From assembly GCA_020445415.1 (NCBI GenBank), contig JAGRGP010000137.1:1-42630 (forward strand): DNA of 42,630 nt, in the 5' to 3' direction. Positions 1-8,192 of the stretch are shown here, piece by piece; the stretch's first letter is position 1, and each line of letters begins with the position of its first letter. Below the pieces are notes generated by a model that searched no databases, had not been told where the DNA came from, and saw only the letters and a program-made list of their open reading frames with translations. Source of the DNA: Gammaproteobacteria bacterium (GTDB taxonomy: Bacteria > Pseudomonadota > Gammaproteobacteria > Chromatiales > Chromatiaceae). Made by a program: the position numbers and the translations under genes.

Positions 1-149
1 TCGTGCAGGAACCGGGCCAGGAGGCCAGGTTCGTCATCAACTTCCAGAACTGCGTGGATTGCAAGACCTGCGACATCAAGGATCCCGCACAGAATATCAC
101 CTGGGTAACTCCCGAGGGCGGCGGAGGGCCCAACTATCCAAATATGTGA
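1..149 (+). CDS. Electron transfer flavoprotein-ubiquinone oxidoreductase, C-terminal fragment
   Basis: This is the last 49 codons of a gene that begins before the window; the reading frame enters at base 3 and ends at TGA 147-149. The fragment carries the C-terminal ferredoxin-like domain of ETF-QO: a cysteine cluster [13 protein letters not shown] followed by [18 protein letters not shown], which is the characteristic end of this family. The enzyme passes electrons from reduced ETF (fatty-acid and amino-acid oxidation) through FAD and one [4Fe-4S] cluster to the quinone pool at the membrane. Three of the cluster-ligand cysteines are visible here; the FAD domain and the first part of the protein lie outside the window. 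The identification rests on the very conserved tail and is firm. Confidence 0.93.
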   Translation, partial: VQEPGQEARFVINFQNCVDCKTCDIKDPAQNITWVTPEGGGGPNYPNM

Positions 150-478
150 CCCGCCGACTCCCGGACCACTCGGGTGGCTCAACCACTGTCGGTACTCGCC
201 CGGTAAGGCCGTAGACGGTCTGATCCGTACTGGAGGTGAAGCGTTTGCACCCTAACTACCGGAATTGTCCAAGGTTCCCGAGAATAACTCGTAGCCGCAT
301 AACCCAGCTCCGCCAAGCCGGATGATCTCCAACGGACTTCAGGAATCTAGCGAGGGAACGATAAAATCCTATGAGACGGCGCCTTGCGGAAATCAATCCA
401 AGGGTTAAGATGAACAAAATGGATTTTTAATCCCAGGCGCCTCGGGAGCAGATAAGTGACATCGCACAGGTTGACGGT
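150..478. other. Intergenic region, no gene seen
   Basis: These 329 bases separate the ETF-QO end from the LysM lipoprotein. A small stem CCAC-TCGG-GTGG lies just after the ETF-QO stop, but it has no following T-run, so I do not call it a terminator. A TAAAAT hexamer at 362-367 could be a -10 box for the downstream gene, but the matching -35 position is poor. I see no ORF with a credible start and no RNA gene. Confidence 0.4.
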
Positions 479-1495
479 TTGAACACTCGGGCATTGATAA
501 GCCTATTACTCCTTCTTCTGACCGCTTTGGGGCTGGCCGCATGCCAGACGATGAGGGGCACAGAACCGGCGGTGGCATCCGTAAAGACCGATGCATCCGC
601 TATTGATAGCGACAGTCTGCTGCCCCCCATCGAGCAGGTTAATTTGGCTATCCAATCGCTACAAGTCGGTGACAACGGGATGGCCAGAAAACGGTTGAAC
701 TGGGCCTTGCAGAAAAAGCCCAATCTGAGAACCGCCAAACGGCTACTGAAGCAACTTGACGCCGATCCCATCCAGTATCTCGGCAGTGAGTATTTCCCGT
801 ATCGAACCCAGCCCGGGGACTCACTGTCGGTACTCGCCGCCCACTATCTGAATGACTCGTTGAAATTTGTCATCCTGGCGCGTTACAACGGCATCGACGA
901 TCCAAGTCAACTCAAGGTGGGTCAACTGCTGAAGATACCGGGCACTCCACCCACCGCCGAAGGTCCCGACGATATCTCCGAGACCATTGTCGAAACAACA
1001 GATCTTGATGCCGGTGGTCCCGACGAATCCCTGGCTGCAGACCCCTCGCCCAACCCCGGAAATCAGGTCGACAGTGAGGCTGAAGAGCTACCTGAGCCGC
1101 TCTCCGCACGCGTGATCAACGAAGATACAGGCACGCCTGCGCTTAGCACCCCGGCCGGCGATACATCCACGGCAAAGATCCAGGTTTCTGCCCCAAATCA
1201 TTCGGACGATACCTACCTGTCCGCGCAAAAGCTGTATCGCGCCGGCCGGTATCCCGAGGGGGCATCCCTGTTGGAAGGAGAACTGAAGGACGCGCAGCAG
1301 GCGTCAAGCCTGCACAACCTGCTGCTCCGTGACCTGCTGGTCCGAATCTATGAGGCTTACAGTGAGCAACTGGTGGAAAGGGGGGAAATCCGCCTGGCCA
1401 AGACCGTTTTGGAAAAGGCCCTGGCTATCGATCCACAAAACGAGAAAGCGATCGGCCAGTTACTCCGGCTGGAAGAGCGGATTGGCAATCAATGA
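479..1495 (+). CDS. LysM-domain lipoprotein with TPR-like helices
   Basis: The 338-residue product begins with a hydrophobic signal peptide and a lipobox LGLAAC, with Cys22 as the predicted lipidated residue, so it should be an outer- or inner-membrane lipoprotein facing the periplasm. A LysM peptidoglycan-binding domain occupies about residues 105-155 (YRTQPGDSLSVLAAHYL through LKVGQLLKIPG). Short helical segments at about 54-90 and 240-338 look like tetratricopeptide repeats. The middle (160-230) is acidic, Pro/Thr-rich linker. The start is a TTG codon at 479; no ATG or GTG lies in frame between it and the upstream stop at 428-430, and CAGG sits 8 bases upstream. The protein probably tethers to the cell wall and acts as a scaffold. 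Its exact role is unknown. Confidence 0.8.
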   Translation: MNTRALISLLLLLLTALGLAACQTMRGTEPAVASVKTDASAIDSDSLLPPIEQVNLAIQSLQVGDNGMARKRLNWALQKKPNLRTAKRLLKQLDADPIQYLGSEYFPYRTQPGDSLSVLAAHYLNDSLKFVILARYNGIDDPSQLKVGQLLKIPGTPPTAEGPDDISETIVETTDLDAGGPDESLAADPSPNPGNQVDSEAEELPEPLSARVINEDTGTPALSTPAGDTSTAKIQVSAPNHSDDTYLSAQKLYRAGRYPEGASLLEGELKDAQQASSLHNLLLRDLLVRIYEAYSEQLVERGEIRLAKTVLEKALAIDPQNEKAIGQLLRLEERIGNQ

Positions 1496-1602
1496 AGACT
1501 AAATCCTGATAATACCCTGACAAGGCGTACCCGGGTGGATACCGCGCCGCGCACCCCTTCCCACAATCACAGCTCGCGAACCGGGGTACTCGGCGGTACG
1601 GG

Positions 1603-1631
1603 TTGAACCTCCCGTGGTCAATGGCTAACAA
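1603..1631 (+). promoter_or_regulatory. Weak candidate sigma-70 promoter for the S1-domain gene
   Basis: TTGAAC (1603-1608) and TAACAA (1626-1631) are separated by 17 bases and lie about 85 bases before the ATG at 1716. The -35 box is good and the -10 box is weak. This is pattern matching only. Confidence 0.3.
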
Positions 1632-1715
1632 ATCCCAAGACTGCCAGCGGCCAGCTCTGCCGAATCCGTTCGTGATAACATGCCCCCACTAACTGACTAC
1701 TGGCCAGCCTAAGAT

Positions 1716-2927
1716 ATGACCGATCACGAGGATTTTGCGTCGCTGCTTGGAGAATTCGAGAAGCAACAGAACGGCGTCGAATGGCGAGAGCCCGGTATCG
1801 GAGACCCCGTGAGCGGCCGAGTGGTGTCTATTCAAGACGACTGGATATTTCTTGATCTGGGCGGTAAGGCAGAGGGAATGCTCGAGATCACCGAGGTAAC
1901 CGATAGCGACGGAAATCTTACGGTCGCGGTAGGCGATACCGTTCCTACCCTGGTCAGCGGGAAGGAGACCGAAAGCGGCCGCTTGATACTCGGGCAGCGA
2001 CATGCACGCAAGGTTCACGGGAGCGAGGAACTGCGGCGGGCATTTGAACAGCAGATCCCGGTGGAGGGCCGTATCCTGGCAGAGACCAAGGGGGGTGTAG
2101 AAGTCGATATTGCCGGCGAGCGCGCGTTCTGCCCAGCATCGCAAATCGACACTACCTACATCGAAGATCTCGGGTCTCTGATAGACCAGCGCATGAGCTT
2201 CCGGATCACCCGGTTCGAGGAGGGCAGGCGCATCAACATGGTGGTATCCCGCCGGGTACTTCTCGAGGAGGAGCGACTCGCCCAAGCAACCGAAACCCGA
2301 GCACGATTGAAGCCCGATGCGGTACTGAAAGGAACTGTCACCTCCATCAAGCCGTTCGGTGCCTTCGTCGACCTGGGAGGCGTGGAGGGCATGATACATA
2401 TTAGCGAGATAGCGTATGGCCGACTGGAGAATCCCGGAGAAATCCTGTCGGTGGGGCAATCCGTCGAAGTCGCCGTACTTAGCATAGAAGCGACCGATAA
2501 CCCCCGACACCCGGAACGGATCGCCTTATCCTTACGCGCCCTCGAAAAAGATCCATGGAGTGAAATCGAAACCCGCTACTCGGTTGGTGACCTGGTCTCG
2601 GGCAAAGTATCCCGCCTGCAGCCATTCGGCGCCTTCGTCGAGATCGCACCGGGCATCGACGGCCTGATTCACATCAGTGAGCTTGGGGCAAATCACCGCA
2701 TCAGCCATCCGCAAGAAGTTGTCAAGGTGGGTGAGCAAGTGGCAGCGACCATCCTCGGAATCGACCCAGACAAGCGGCGCATCCAGCTGTCACTGGACCA
2801 AAATCATTCCACCGCCACCTCTCCTCCCACGCCGGTTGAGCACAACGCGGCGAGCAGCGAGCCGGCACGCCACGGATTCTCCAACCTAGGGGATATCTTA
2901 CGGGCGACCCTGAACAAGAAAACCTGA
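1716..2927 (+). CDS. S1-domain RNA-binding protein (RpsA-like, four S1 repeats)
   Basis: The 403-residue protein is built from four S1 (OB-fold) RNA-binding repeats at about residues 28-95, 113-180, 200-274 and 290-362. Repeats 3 and 4 carry the classical signature KPFGAFVDL/QPFGAFVEI followed by EGMIHISE or DGLIHISE. Repeat 2 is the most divergent (GGVEVDIAGERAFCPASQID), which resembles the second repeat of ribosomal protein S1. Full-length proteobacterial RpsA has six repeats and about 557 residues, so this is a shorter S1-like paralogue rather than the main ribosomal protein, which should be elsewhere. A role in translation of particular mRNAs or in RNA turnover is an inference. The gene stands alone, and its ribosome binding site is weak. 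Confidence 0.88.
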   Translation: MTDHEDFASLLGEFEKQQNGVEWREPGIGDPVSGRVVSIQDDWIFLDLGGKAEGMLEITEVTDSDGNLTVAVGDTVPTLVSGKETESGRLILGQRHARKVHGSEELRRAFEQQIPVEGRILAETKGGVEVDIAGERAFCPASQIDTTYIEDLGSLIDQRMSFRITRFEEGRRINMVVSRRVLLEEERLAQATETRARLKPDAVLKGTVTSIKPFGAFVDLGGVEGMIHISEIAYGRLENPGEILSVGQSVEVAVLSIEATDNPRHPERIALSLRALEKDPWSEIETRYSVGDLVSGKVSRLQPFGAFVEIAPGIDGLIHISELGANHRISHPQEVVKVGEQVAATILGIDPDKRRIQLSLDQNHSTATSPPTPVEHNAASSEPARHGFSNLGDILRATLNKKT

Positions 2928-2932
2928 GTCGG

Positions 2933-3430
2933 TTACCCATCTTCGTTTTCGTACACAGCCTCCCAGCGGACTCGGTCGCAACATGGCGGTAGCACCAAGA
3001 TCTCGTGGGGTGGCACCACGCCAGGTCCAAGCCCGAAGGCATCAAGAGCGGCATATCGTTCGCAAAACTCCCAGTTGGGGATCGTTTTATCGACCACCAG
3101 ACGAAAACCGACCAACCCCGGATTCATCATTGCCCTAAGCAGGTCCGCCTCGTTGAAGATTCTGTGCACCTCCCGGTCAATAAGGGCTCGGTGCAGCGGT
3201 GTCTCGTCGCCGCCACTCTCCCTGCCGTTGACATTGACCATGATATGGGTCTCCAGGCGTAACCGGGTTTCACGGTCGAGCTCCGCACCCGGCAACTGGA
3301 GCCCCCCGGCACGAATAAAGGCACTGGCAAACACCCGCGGATGCCCATCGCTCTGCATCAACGCCCGGCGGCCTTCTCGAATCGCGGACCGGATCGATAA
3401 AATCTGCTGTGGCGTATAGTTATTCTCCAT
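2933..3430 (-). CDS. Protein of unknown function, 165 aa
   Basis: I do not recognise this soluble 165-residue protein with confidence. The frame opens at 3445, but a strong Shine-Dalgarno AGGAGG six bases before the second ATG makes 3430 the likely start. The N-terminal half is helical and charged. The C-terminal part reads NWEFCERYAALDAFGLG..VVPPHEILVLPPCCDRVRWEAVY, an arrangement of Cys-x-x-Tyr, then PPHE, then Pro-Pro-Cys-Cys that is loosely reminiscent of the C-terminal metal-binding ending of phage Mu F-like head-morphogenesis proteins. That resemblance is weak, and no other phage head gene is nearby. The gene converges on the S1-domain gene with a 5-base gap between stops. Confidence 0.6.
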   Translation of the reverse strand: MENNYTPQQILSIRSAIREGRRALMQSDGHPRVFASAFIRAGGLQLPGAELDRETRLRLETHIMVNVNGRESGGDETPLHRALIDREVHRIFNEADLLRAMMNPGLVGFRLVVDKTIPNWEFCERYAALDAFGLGPGVVPPHEILVLPPCCDRVRWEAVYENEDG

Positions 3431-3923
3431 TGGCACCCTCCTCATCCCTTAGCGGGTATCTTCGGCAGCTATCCCCGGCCATTCATCGACCCGCTCATCA
3501 TTGTTACCGAAATCGGGAATGTGGGAAACATCTGGCCAAGCAGGTTGACCCATCATCCACATAAGCCTGGCCATTTTTATGGGGCAAGGAGGATGTATCG
3601 AGGTGCGCTGCACGGCTGTTTCAACCATCGGATAACATCAAACAAAACTTCTGTAATACTTGCATATGTTATTATATCTTATTAAATATCATCGATTTTA
3701 TTTATTGTTAAAATTGAAATTCTGGTGGATACGAATGAGATCTAACGGGTAATCGCGATGCAAGCGTTTCCAGCCATCTGGGGACCAGCCAGCCGTAGCT
3801 ATTTCATGGGATCGCGACCTCTGGCTGCCATCGTGAATCAACGCCATAGTCGATGTATCCACTCGCCAGAATCAATCATTCCTTAACGATTATGTCGCGA
3901 AGGTGCTCCGGTAAACCACCAAC
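3431..3923. other. Intergenic region with an AT-rich island
   Basis: These 493 bases lie between glpB and the unknown gene, both transcribed leftward. The segment of about 3635-3724 is strikingly AT-rich compared with the GC-rich surroundings. It contains a perfect minus-strand TATAAT at 3671-3676, about 240 bases upstream of the 3430 start, although no good -35 box is found at 16-18 bases from it. No ORF is credible here and no clear terminator follows glpB. Confidence 0.5.
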
Positions 3924-5198
3924 TTAAAGACACCCAGCCGCAAAACTTACGGCCCGGTAGGCGCTGGCGATCGCGACCCCTGCCCCGCAACGTTGGCGTA
4001 TCCAGTCCTGGCCACCAAGCAGGATGCCGGCGGCAAACAACCGTTCGCTGATGGGCCGCCCCGATTCGCTGATGGGCCGAAACGCCTCATCGACCCGAAT
4101 TCCACAACGATTAATTGGGTGACCACGGAGATCGAAGTAGTCTTCCCGGTACCAGTGGTCACGGCTCTCGGGTTGGCTGACGGGAATCCCTAGCAACGTT
4201 TCCCGTACACGGTGACGGTCCGCCGCCAGGCCGCCCGACAAGAACCGACCAGTGGCGAGAATCACCGTCTCGGCCTCAATCTCCACCTTGCCATAGCTGT
4301 CGTTGAGATGGAGTCTGGCCGTTGTCTTACCCAACTCCAGGCTTTTCACTTTTTGTTGGGGAACTAGCGTAAGACCGCGAGCTGGGAAGGCCTGTTCAAA
4401 CATCTCCCGCAGACGAATCCCGGGAACCGCTGGAGGCATGGTAGGGATCTCGAACAAAGTGAAGCCGGTCAACCGTTCCAAGTCGCGGTGCACCCGATCC
4501 GGCCGATGAATGCCCAGGATGGCGGGCAGCCCAATGTATTTTGCGTCACCGGCCACCGAACGGATGATCCCGGCAAGTTGTTGGCGATGGGCCGGTGCTT
4601 CGAGGGCGCGCGCCATGACTTCGGGGAAAACCCGAACTCCTGCATCCACACCGGGAAAGATAATCCGCCGAGACCGCAGATTTGGCCAGCTGGCACCCGC
4701 ATTGGCAACCAATTCACGAGCACTGAATCCATCCAAGCCAGCAATATCCAGGATTAAAGTCCGATCGCCCGCGGCGGCCGCCGCGATTCCGGCAACCATG
4801 GTCCGCGGCATACACAAGGTAGGTTTACGGGTTCCCGCGGGAGTCAATCCCAACAGGTTGCGATCTCCCGGCGGAGTATAGTCCACCCCCATTTCACTCA
4901 AGGCCTGAGTAAAACCGAAAAAAGCGTCCCGGATATCCTGATCGCTAATTCGGGAAAGGGGATGGTCCGGTTCCTCCTGCCGCAAAGTCGCCAGTCCGGA
5001 CCAGGGATTGTCGAGCAGCCGGTCGCCGTGCCACCCAAGTAGATCGAGATAGCCCGTGGTGTAGGCGATTGCCCCAGTGTTACCGACCTGAGCAGTGCGG
5101 ATACCCCGCTGCAGGGCGAACACGCTGGCGGCAAACCCCGCCAACCCGGAGCCGATTACCGCCAAACCGGTTCGGTACTGCCTGGCCTCCTGAATCAT
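3924..5198 (-). CDS. glpB: Anaerobic glycerol-3-phosphate dehydrogenase subunit B
   Basis: The 424-residue protein matches GlpB in length (419 in E. coli) and in character. It has an N-terminal dinucleotide-binding motif VIGSGLAGFAAS (G16-x-G18), a following AIAYTTGYLDLLGWH segment typical of GlpB, and a C-terminal FAD-contact region LFAAGILLGGQDWIRQRCGAGVA. GlpB is the flavin-containing partner of GlpA in the GlpABC complex, which oxidises glycerol-3-phosphate to dihydroxyacetone phosphate and feeds electrons to the quinone pool. The start ATG overlaps the glpA stop by four bases (ATGA), which implies translational coupling. It is the last gene of the group. Confidence 0.92.
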   Translation of the reverse strand: MIQEARQYRTGLAVIGSGLAGFAASVFALQRGIRTAQVGNTGAIAYTTGYLDLLGWHGDRLLDNPWSGLATLRQEEPDHPLSRISDQDIRDAFFGFTQALSEMGVDYTPPGDRNLLGLTPAGTRKPTLCMPRTMVAGIAAAAAGDRTLILDIAGLDGFSARELVANAGASWPNLRSRRIIFPGVDAGVRVFPEVMARALEAPAHRQQLAGIIRSVAGDAKYIGLPAILGIHRPDRVHRDLERLTGFTLFEIPTMPPAVPGIRLREMFEQAFPARGLTLVPQQKVKSLELGKTTARLHLNDSYGKVEIEAETVILATGRFLSGGLAADRHRVRETLLGIPVSQPESRDHWYREDYFDLRGHPINRCGIRVDEAFRPISESGRPISERLFAAGILLGGQDWIRQRCGAGVAIASAYRAVSFAAGCL

Positions 5199-6829
5199 TC
5201 CTGTCCCACCCCGGGAACAGAGCCCAACCCAGAGGCTAGGTCGTCTAACCGGTCAAGCCCCATCAAACTGCAGTGCAGCGCCTCGGCCAACTCCATCTGC
5301 GGCAACTGTTCTCCCCACAATACCGGCCTGACGCCACGAAATCGCTCACTGACGAACTCCCGGGCCCGAACCAACCCTTCGTTGGAATCGTAATGTCCTA
5401 AATCGTAGAGATAGGAGGTAACGCGCAGGCTACAGAAAGCCCCCTGACAGGCACCCTTTCCCACTCGACTGCGCAGCCCTATTGCCTGTAACTCCATCGG
5501 CTTTTCCGCCCCAGGGGCAGTCTCCAGGATGGCATCTATCGCTGACTGGGGTACCATCTCGCATTCACAGAGAACGGCATCGGTCGGATCTTGCCGTTGA
5601 TACCAGTAGCGCGCCGAGAACCCAGGTTTGGTCCACCGGACCCCGTCTCCCGTGGGCAAGGGTTCGAGGGCGGTTTTGCAAGACTCTTGGTTACCCAAGC
5701 GGCTGGCAACCAGGTCACCGGTTCGCTCCGCCATCAGCCGAAAGGTGGTCAACTTACCGCCGGTGATGGTGGCAAAGTTTTCCAAGCCCTGGCTTTCATG
5801 ATCAAAAAGGGTGAATCCTCGGCTTGCCTGGCGCCCATCCTGTATCCCTTCCGCCGCTTGCACCAACGGCCGCACACCGGAAAACGCCCGGATGAAACGG
5901 GTCGTAGCCAGACCGGGAAGCATGGCAATTCCCTGATCCAGATTACGCTCCACTTCGGCTACCGTAGGACGAATACCCTGCAGACCGGTTACCGTATCCG
6001 AGGTGGTGCCAAGTAACGAAATCGTCCCGCCTGGCACCAGGATATCACCATCCCCCGGGGGCCTGAGACGATTGATTACGCCCCGGGACAACCGGGTGTT
6101 GCTAATCAAAAGGGTACCCTTCGAATAGAGCAGATTCACATCACGGCAACCGGCCATCCCGGCCACTTCCATGGACCATGCCCCCCCGGCGTTGACCACC
6201 TGCCGGGCCAATATACGGCGTGCCGCTCCAGTACGGGTATCCTGACACAGGGCCGCGCGAATCTGGCCCGACTCGATCTCAAACGCTGTTACTTTGGTAT
6301 GGGGCAGATAGACGCTGCCGGTCAACCGCTGAGCATGGTTGACATTCTCCAGCGTGATACGAAACGGATCGACAGTTGCATCGGGAACCCGGTAGGCAGC
6401 AATCAACCGCTCCGTGAGCCCGGGCTCCCGTTCCCTTGCTTCGGCCCGTGACAAGGATTGGCAGGGAATACCCGCGTTTCGGCAATGCTCCGGAAACTGC
6501 TCTGCAAATCCGGGATCATCCCCTGCCACTGCCACGAACAGCCCGCCGCAATCCTCGATACACTCGGTGGCTACCCGCTTGAGAATTTCGCCTTCCTGGC
6601 GGCATTCCGCCGCGGTCTCCCAGTCTGCCGAGGCATAGCGTCCACCGCTGTGAAGCAGGCCATGGTTACCGCCCGAGGCACCTGCATTTAGATCGCGCCT
6701 ATCGATCAGCAGGCAATGAATTCCCCGTAGCGCCAGATCGCGCATGACTCCCGTACCGGTAACGCCACCGCCAATAATCAAGACCTCCGTTTCGAAGGTT
6801 TCGCACTCCCCAATGTGGATTCCGTTCAC
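5195..6829 (-). CDS. glpA: Anaerobic glycerol-3-phosphate dehydrogenase subunit A
   Basis: This is the catalytic FAD subunit of anaerobic glycerol-3-phosphate dehydrogenase, 544 residues with the chosen start (542 in E. coli). It shows the FAD motif VLIIGGGVTGTG near the N-terminus, GNHGLLHSGGRYA (active-site region), SGVRPLV and GGKLTTFRLMAE. The C-terminal BFD-like cysteine domain has CECE and later GKGACQGAFC, expected to bind a [2Fe-2S] cluster. The frame opens at a GTG at 6883, but that would overlap the upstream gene by 38 bases and add an unusual extension. The GTG at 6829 has GGTGAG seven bases upstream and gives the family length, so I prefer it. Its partners are GlpB (ATGA overlap downstream) and the Fe-S protein upstream. 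Confidence 0.93.
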   Translation of the reverse strand: MNGIHIGECETFETEVLIIGGGVTGTGVMRDLALRGIHCLLIDRRDLNAGASGGNHGLLHSGGRYASADWETAAECRQEGEILKRVATECIEDCGGLFVAVAGDDPGFAEQFPEHCRNAGIPCQSLSRAEAREREPGLTERLIAAYRVPDATVDPFRITLENVNHAQRLTGSVYLPHTKVTAFEIESGQIRAALCQDTRTGAARRILARQVVNAGGAWSMEVAGMAGCRDVNLLYSKGTLLISNTRLSRGVINRLRPPGDGDILVPGGTISLLGTTSDTVTGLQGIRPTVAEVERNLDQGIAMLPGLATTRFIRAFSGVRPLVQAAEGIQDGRQASRGFTLFDHESQGLENFATITGGKLTTFRLMAERTGDLVASRLGNQESCKTALEPLPTGDGVRWTKPGFSARYWYQRQDPTDAVLCECEMVPQSAIDAILETAPGAEKPMELQAIGLRSRVGKGACQGAFCSLRVTSYLYDLGHYDSNEGLVRAREFVSERFRGVRPVLWGEQLPQMELAEALHCSLMGLDRLDDLASGLGSVPGVGQE

Positions 6830-6845
6830 TGTCCGCTCACCGAGC

Positions 6846-8162
6846 TCACGATCGTGCGCTACCCATTCCGGGCAGATTGACACCTGCCAGGTCTGGTCCC
6901 AGGTATTTTCGCTCGCTCTCCCCGAGGATGCCCAAAGAAAGGCAGATCAAGGTCCAAAAATGAACCACCCGGTAATGGCCACCATAGTACTCCCCGATAT
7001 CTTCCATCTGCGTATGGCAGTTATGGCAGGGAGTGAGAACGTAAGCCGCACCCGTGGTCTGAATCTGATCGAACTTGCGCAGTCCGTAAATCCGGCGCTG
7101 TTCGTTCATACCCGCCTGGAGGAAGCCTCCTCCACCGCCACAGCAATAATTGGCGCTGCGGCACGGCTGCATATCCACGAAGTTTTCTTCCCCTACCAGC
7201 CGTTTAGCTACAAACCGCAGATCTTCCGCAGCGGGATCACCTATCGATTTTCGAATCAGTTGGCAAGGGTCCTGTAGCGTGAACTTAATACCGCGGTGAT
7301 TCCAATCCGCGTTGACCGGAAGCCGTCCCTCGCGGATCCATTGGGCGTAGTAACTGATCAGGCTCGCCGGTTCGAAATTTGCCTGCAGGCCGAAGCGCTC
7401 CACACCTTTCCATAATGTATAGAAGGAGTGGCCGCACTCGGTATTGATCCATACCTGGCACCTCAGCTCGTTGACCATCTCCACACGTTGACGAACCATC
7501 TCTCTCCAGGCCGAGTCGTCACCGGTAAACATACAGAAATTTTCCGCGGCCCAGCCCCGGGAGCCATAGGTCCAATCAGCGCCGACGTAGTGAAAAATCT
7601 TCCACAACGGGGCCAGTTCCTCAGGTTCCACGGCAGGTTCGCGGGAGTTTTGGTTAACGAAGAAATGCGCGCCTTGCTTGTCGATGGGGACCTCCAGATC
7701 GGCGAAACGAGGATCCTCCGCCCGCACCTCGTCGGCAATCTCCTGTACAATTTCCACGAAATCCTCGGAGCGCACCCCCATTGCGCTGGTGCTCGAAAAT
7801 CGCAACTGGGCCTGGCAGGACCGAACGATCCCACGGGGTTTCCGCTCCTCCGGCCAGGCGCCTCTGGCCAGACCTACCAATACGGAAACATCAATACTCA
7901 TCGGACAAACATACATACAGCGTTTACATTGAGTGCAGGTCCAGATCCAAGGGGTAGAAGACAATTCTTCGTTCATACCCAACATCGCCATCCGGATGAA
8001 GCGACGTGGGTCCATCCCTTCGAGCCCCGAAGCCGGACAACCGGATGAGCAAAGGCCACAGTTTAGGCAGGCATCGTAATTAGCCCCCTCGGGCAACAGT
8101 TGTTCCGCCATTGCCCGAAAATCGATGACCTTGAATACGCCTTGCCCACCACCAGTTGTCAT
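6846..8162 (-). CDS. GlpC/HdrD-like iron-sulfur oxidoreductase subunit
   Basis: The 438-residue protein has two N-terminal [4Fe-4S] ferredoxin motifs (C32-x2-C35-x2-C38-x3-C42 and C76-x2-C79-x2-C82-x3-C86). These are followed by two CCG-type cysteine regions of the heterodisulfide reductase HdrB/HdrD family: a degenerate first one (NTECGHSFYTLW) and a full second one (NYCCGGGGGFLQ, then TPCHNCHTQ). This is the architecture of GlpC, the subunit that carries electrons from GlpAB to the membrane quinones, and also of HdrD. Because glpA and glpB follow directly, the GlpC role is the best inference. The order here is C-A-B, unlike E. coli glpABC. AGGGAA lies upstream of the ATG at 8162. The C-terminus has a hydrophobic stretch WTLICLSLGILG that may help membrane association. 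Confidence 0.85.
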   Translation of the reverse strand: MTTGGGQGVFKVIDFRAMAEQLLPEGANYDACLNCGLCSSGCPASGLEGMDPRRFIRMAMLGMNEELSSTPWIWTCTQCKRCMYVCPMSIDVSVLVGLARGAWPEERKPRGIVRSCQAQLRFSSTSAMGVRSEDFVEIVQEIADEVRAEDPRFADLEVPIDKQGAHFFVNQNSREPAVEPEELAPLWKIFHYVGADWTYGSRGWAAENFCMFTGDDSAWREMVRQRVEMVNELRCQVWINTECGHSFYTLWKGVERFGLQANFEPASLISYYAQWIREGRLPVNADWNHRGIKFTLQDPCQLIRKSIGDPAAEDLRFVAKRLVGEENFVDMQPCRSANYCCGGGGGFLQAGMNEQRRIYGLRKFDQIQTTGAAYVLTPCHNCHTQMEDIGEYYGGHYRVVHFWTLICLSLGILGESERKYLGPDLAGVNLPGMGSARS

Positions 8163-8192
8163 GGCTGTTCCCTAAATCCAAAATAACCGGCG

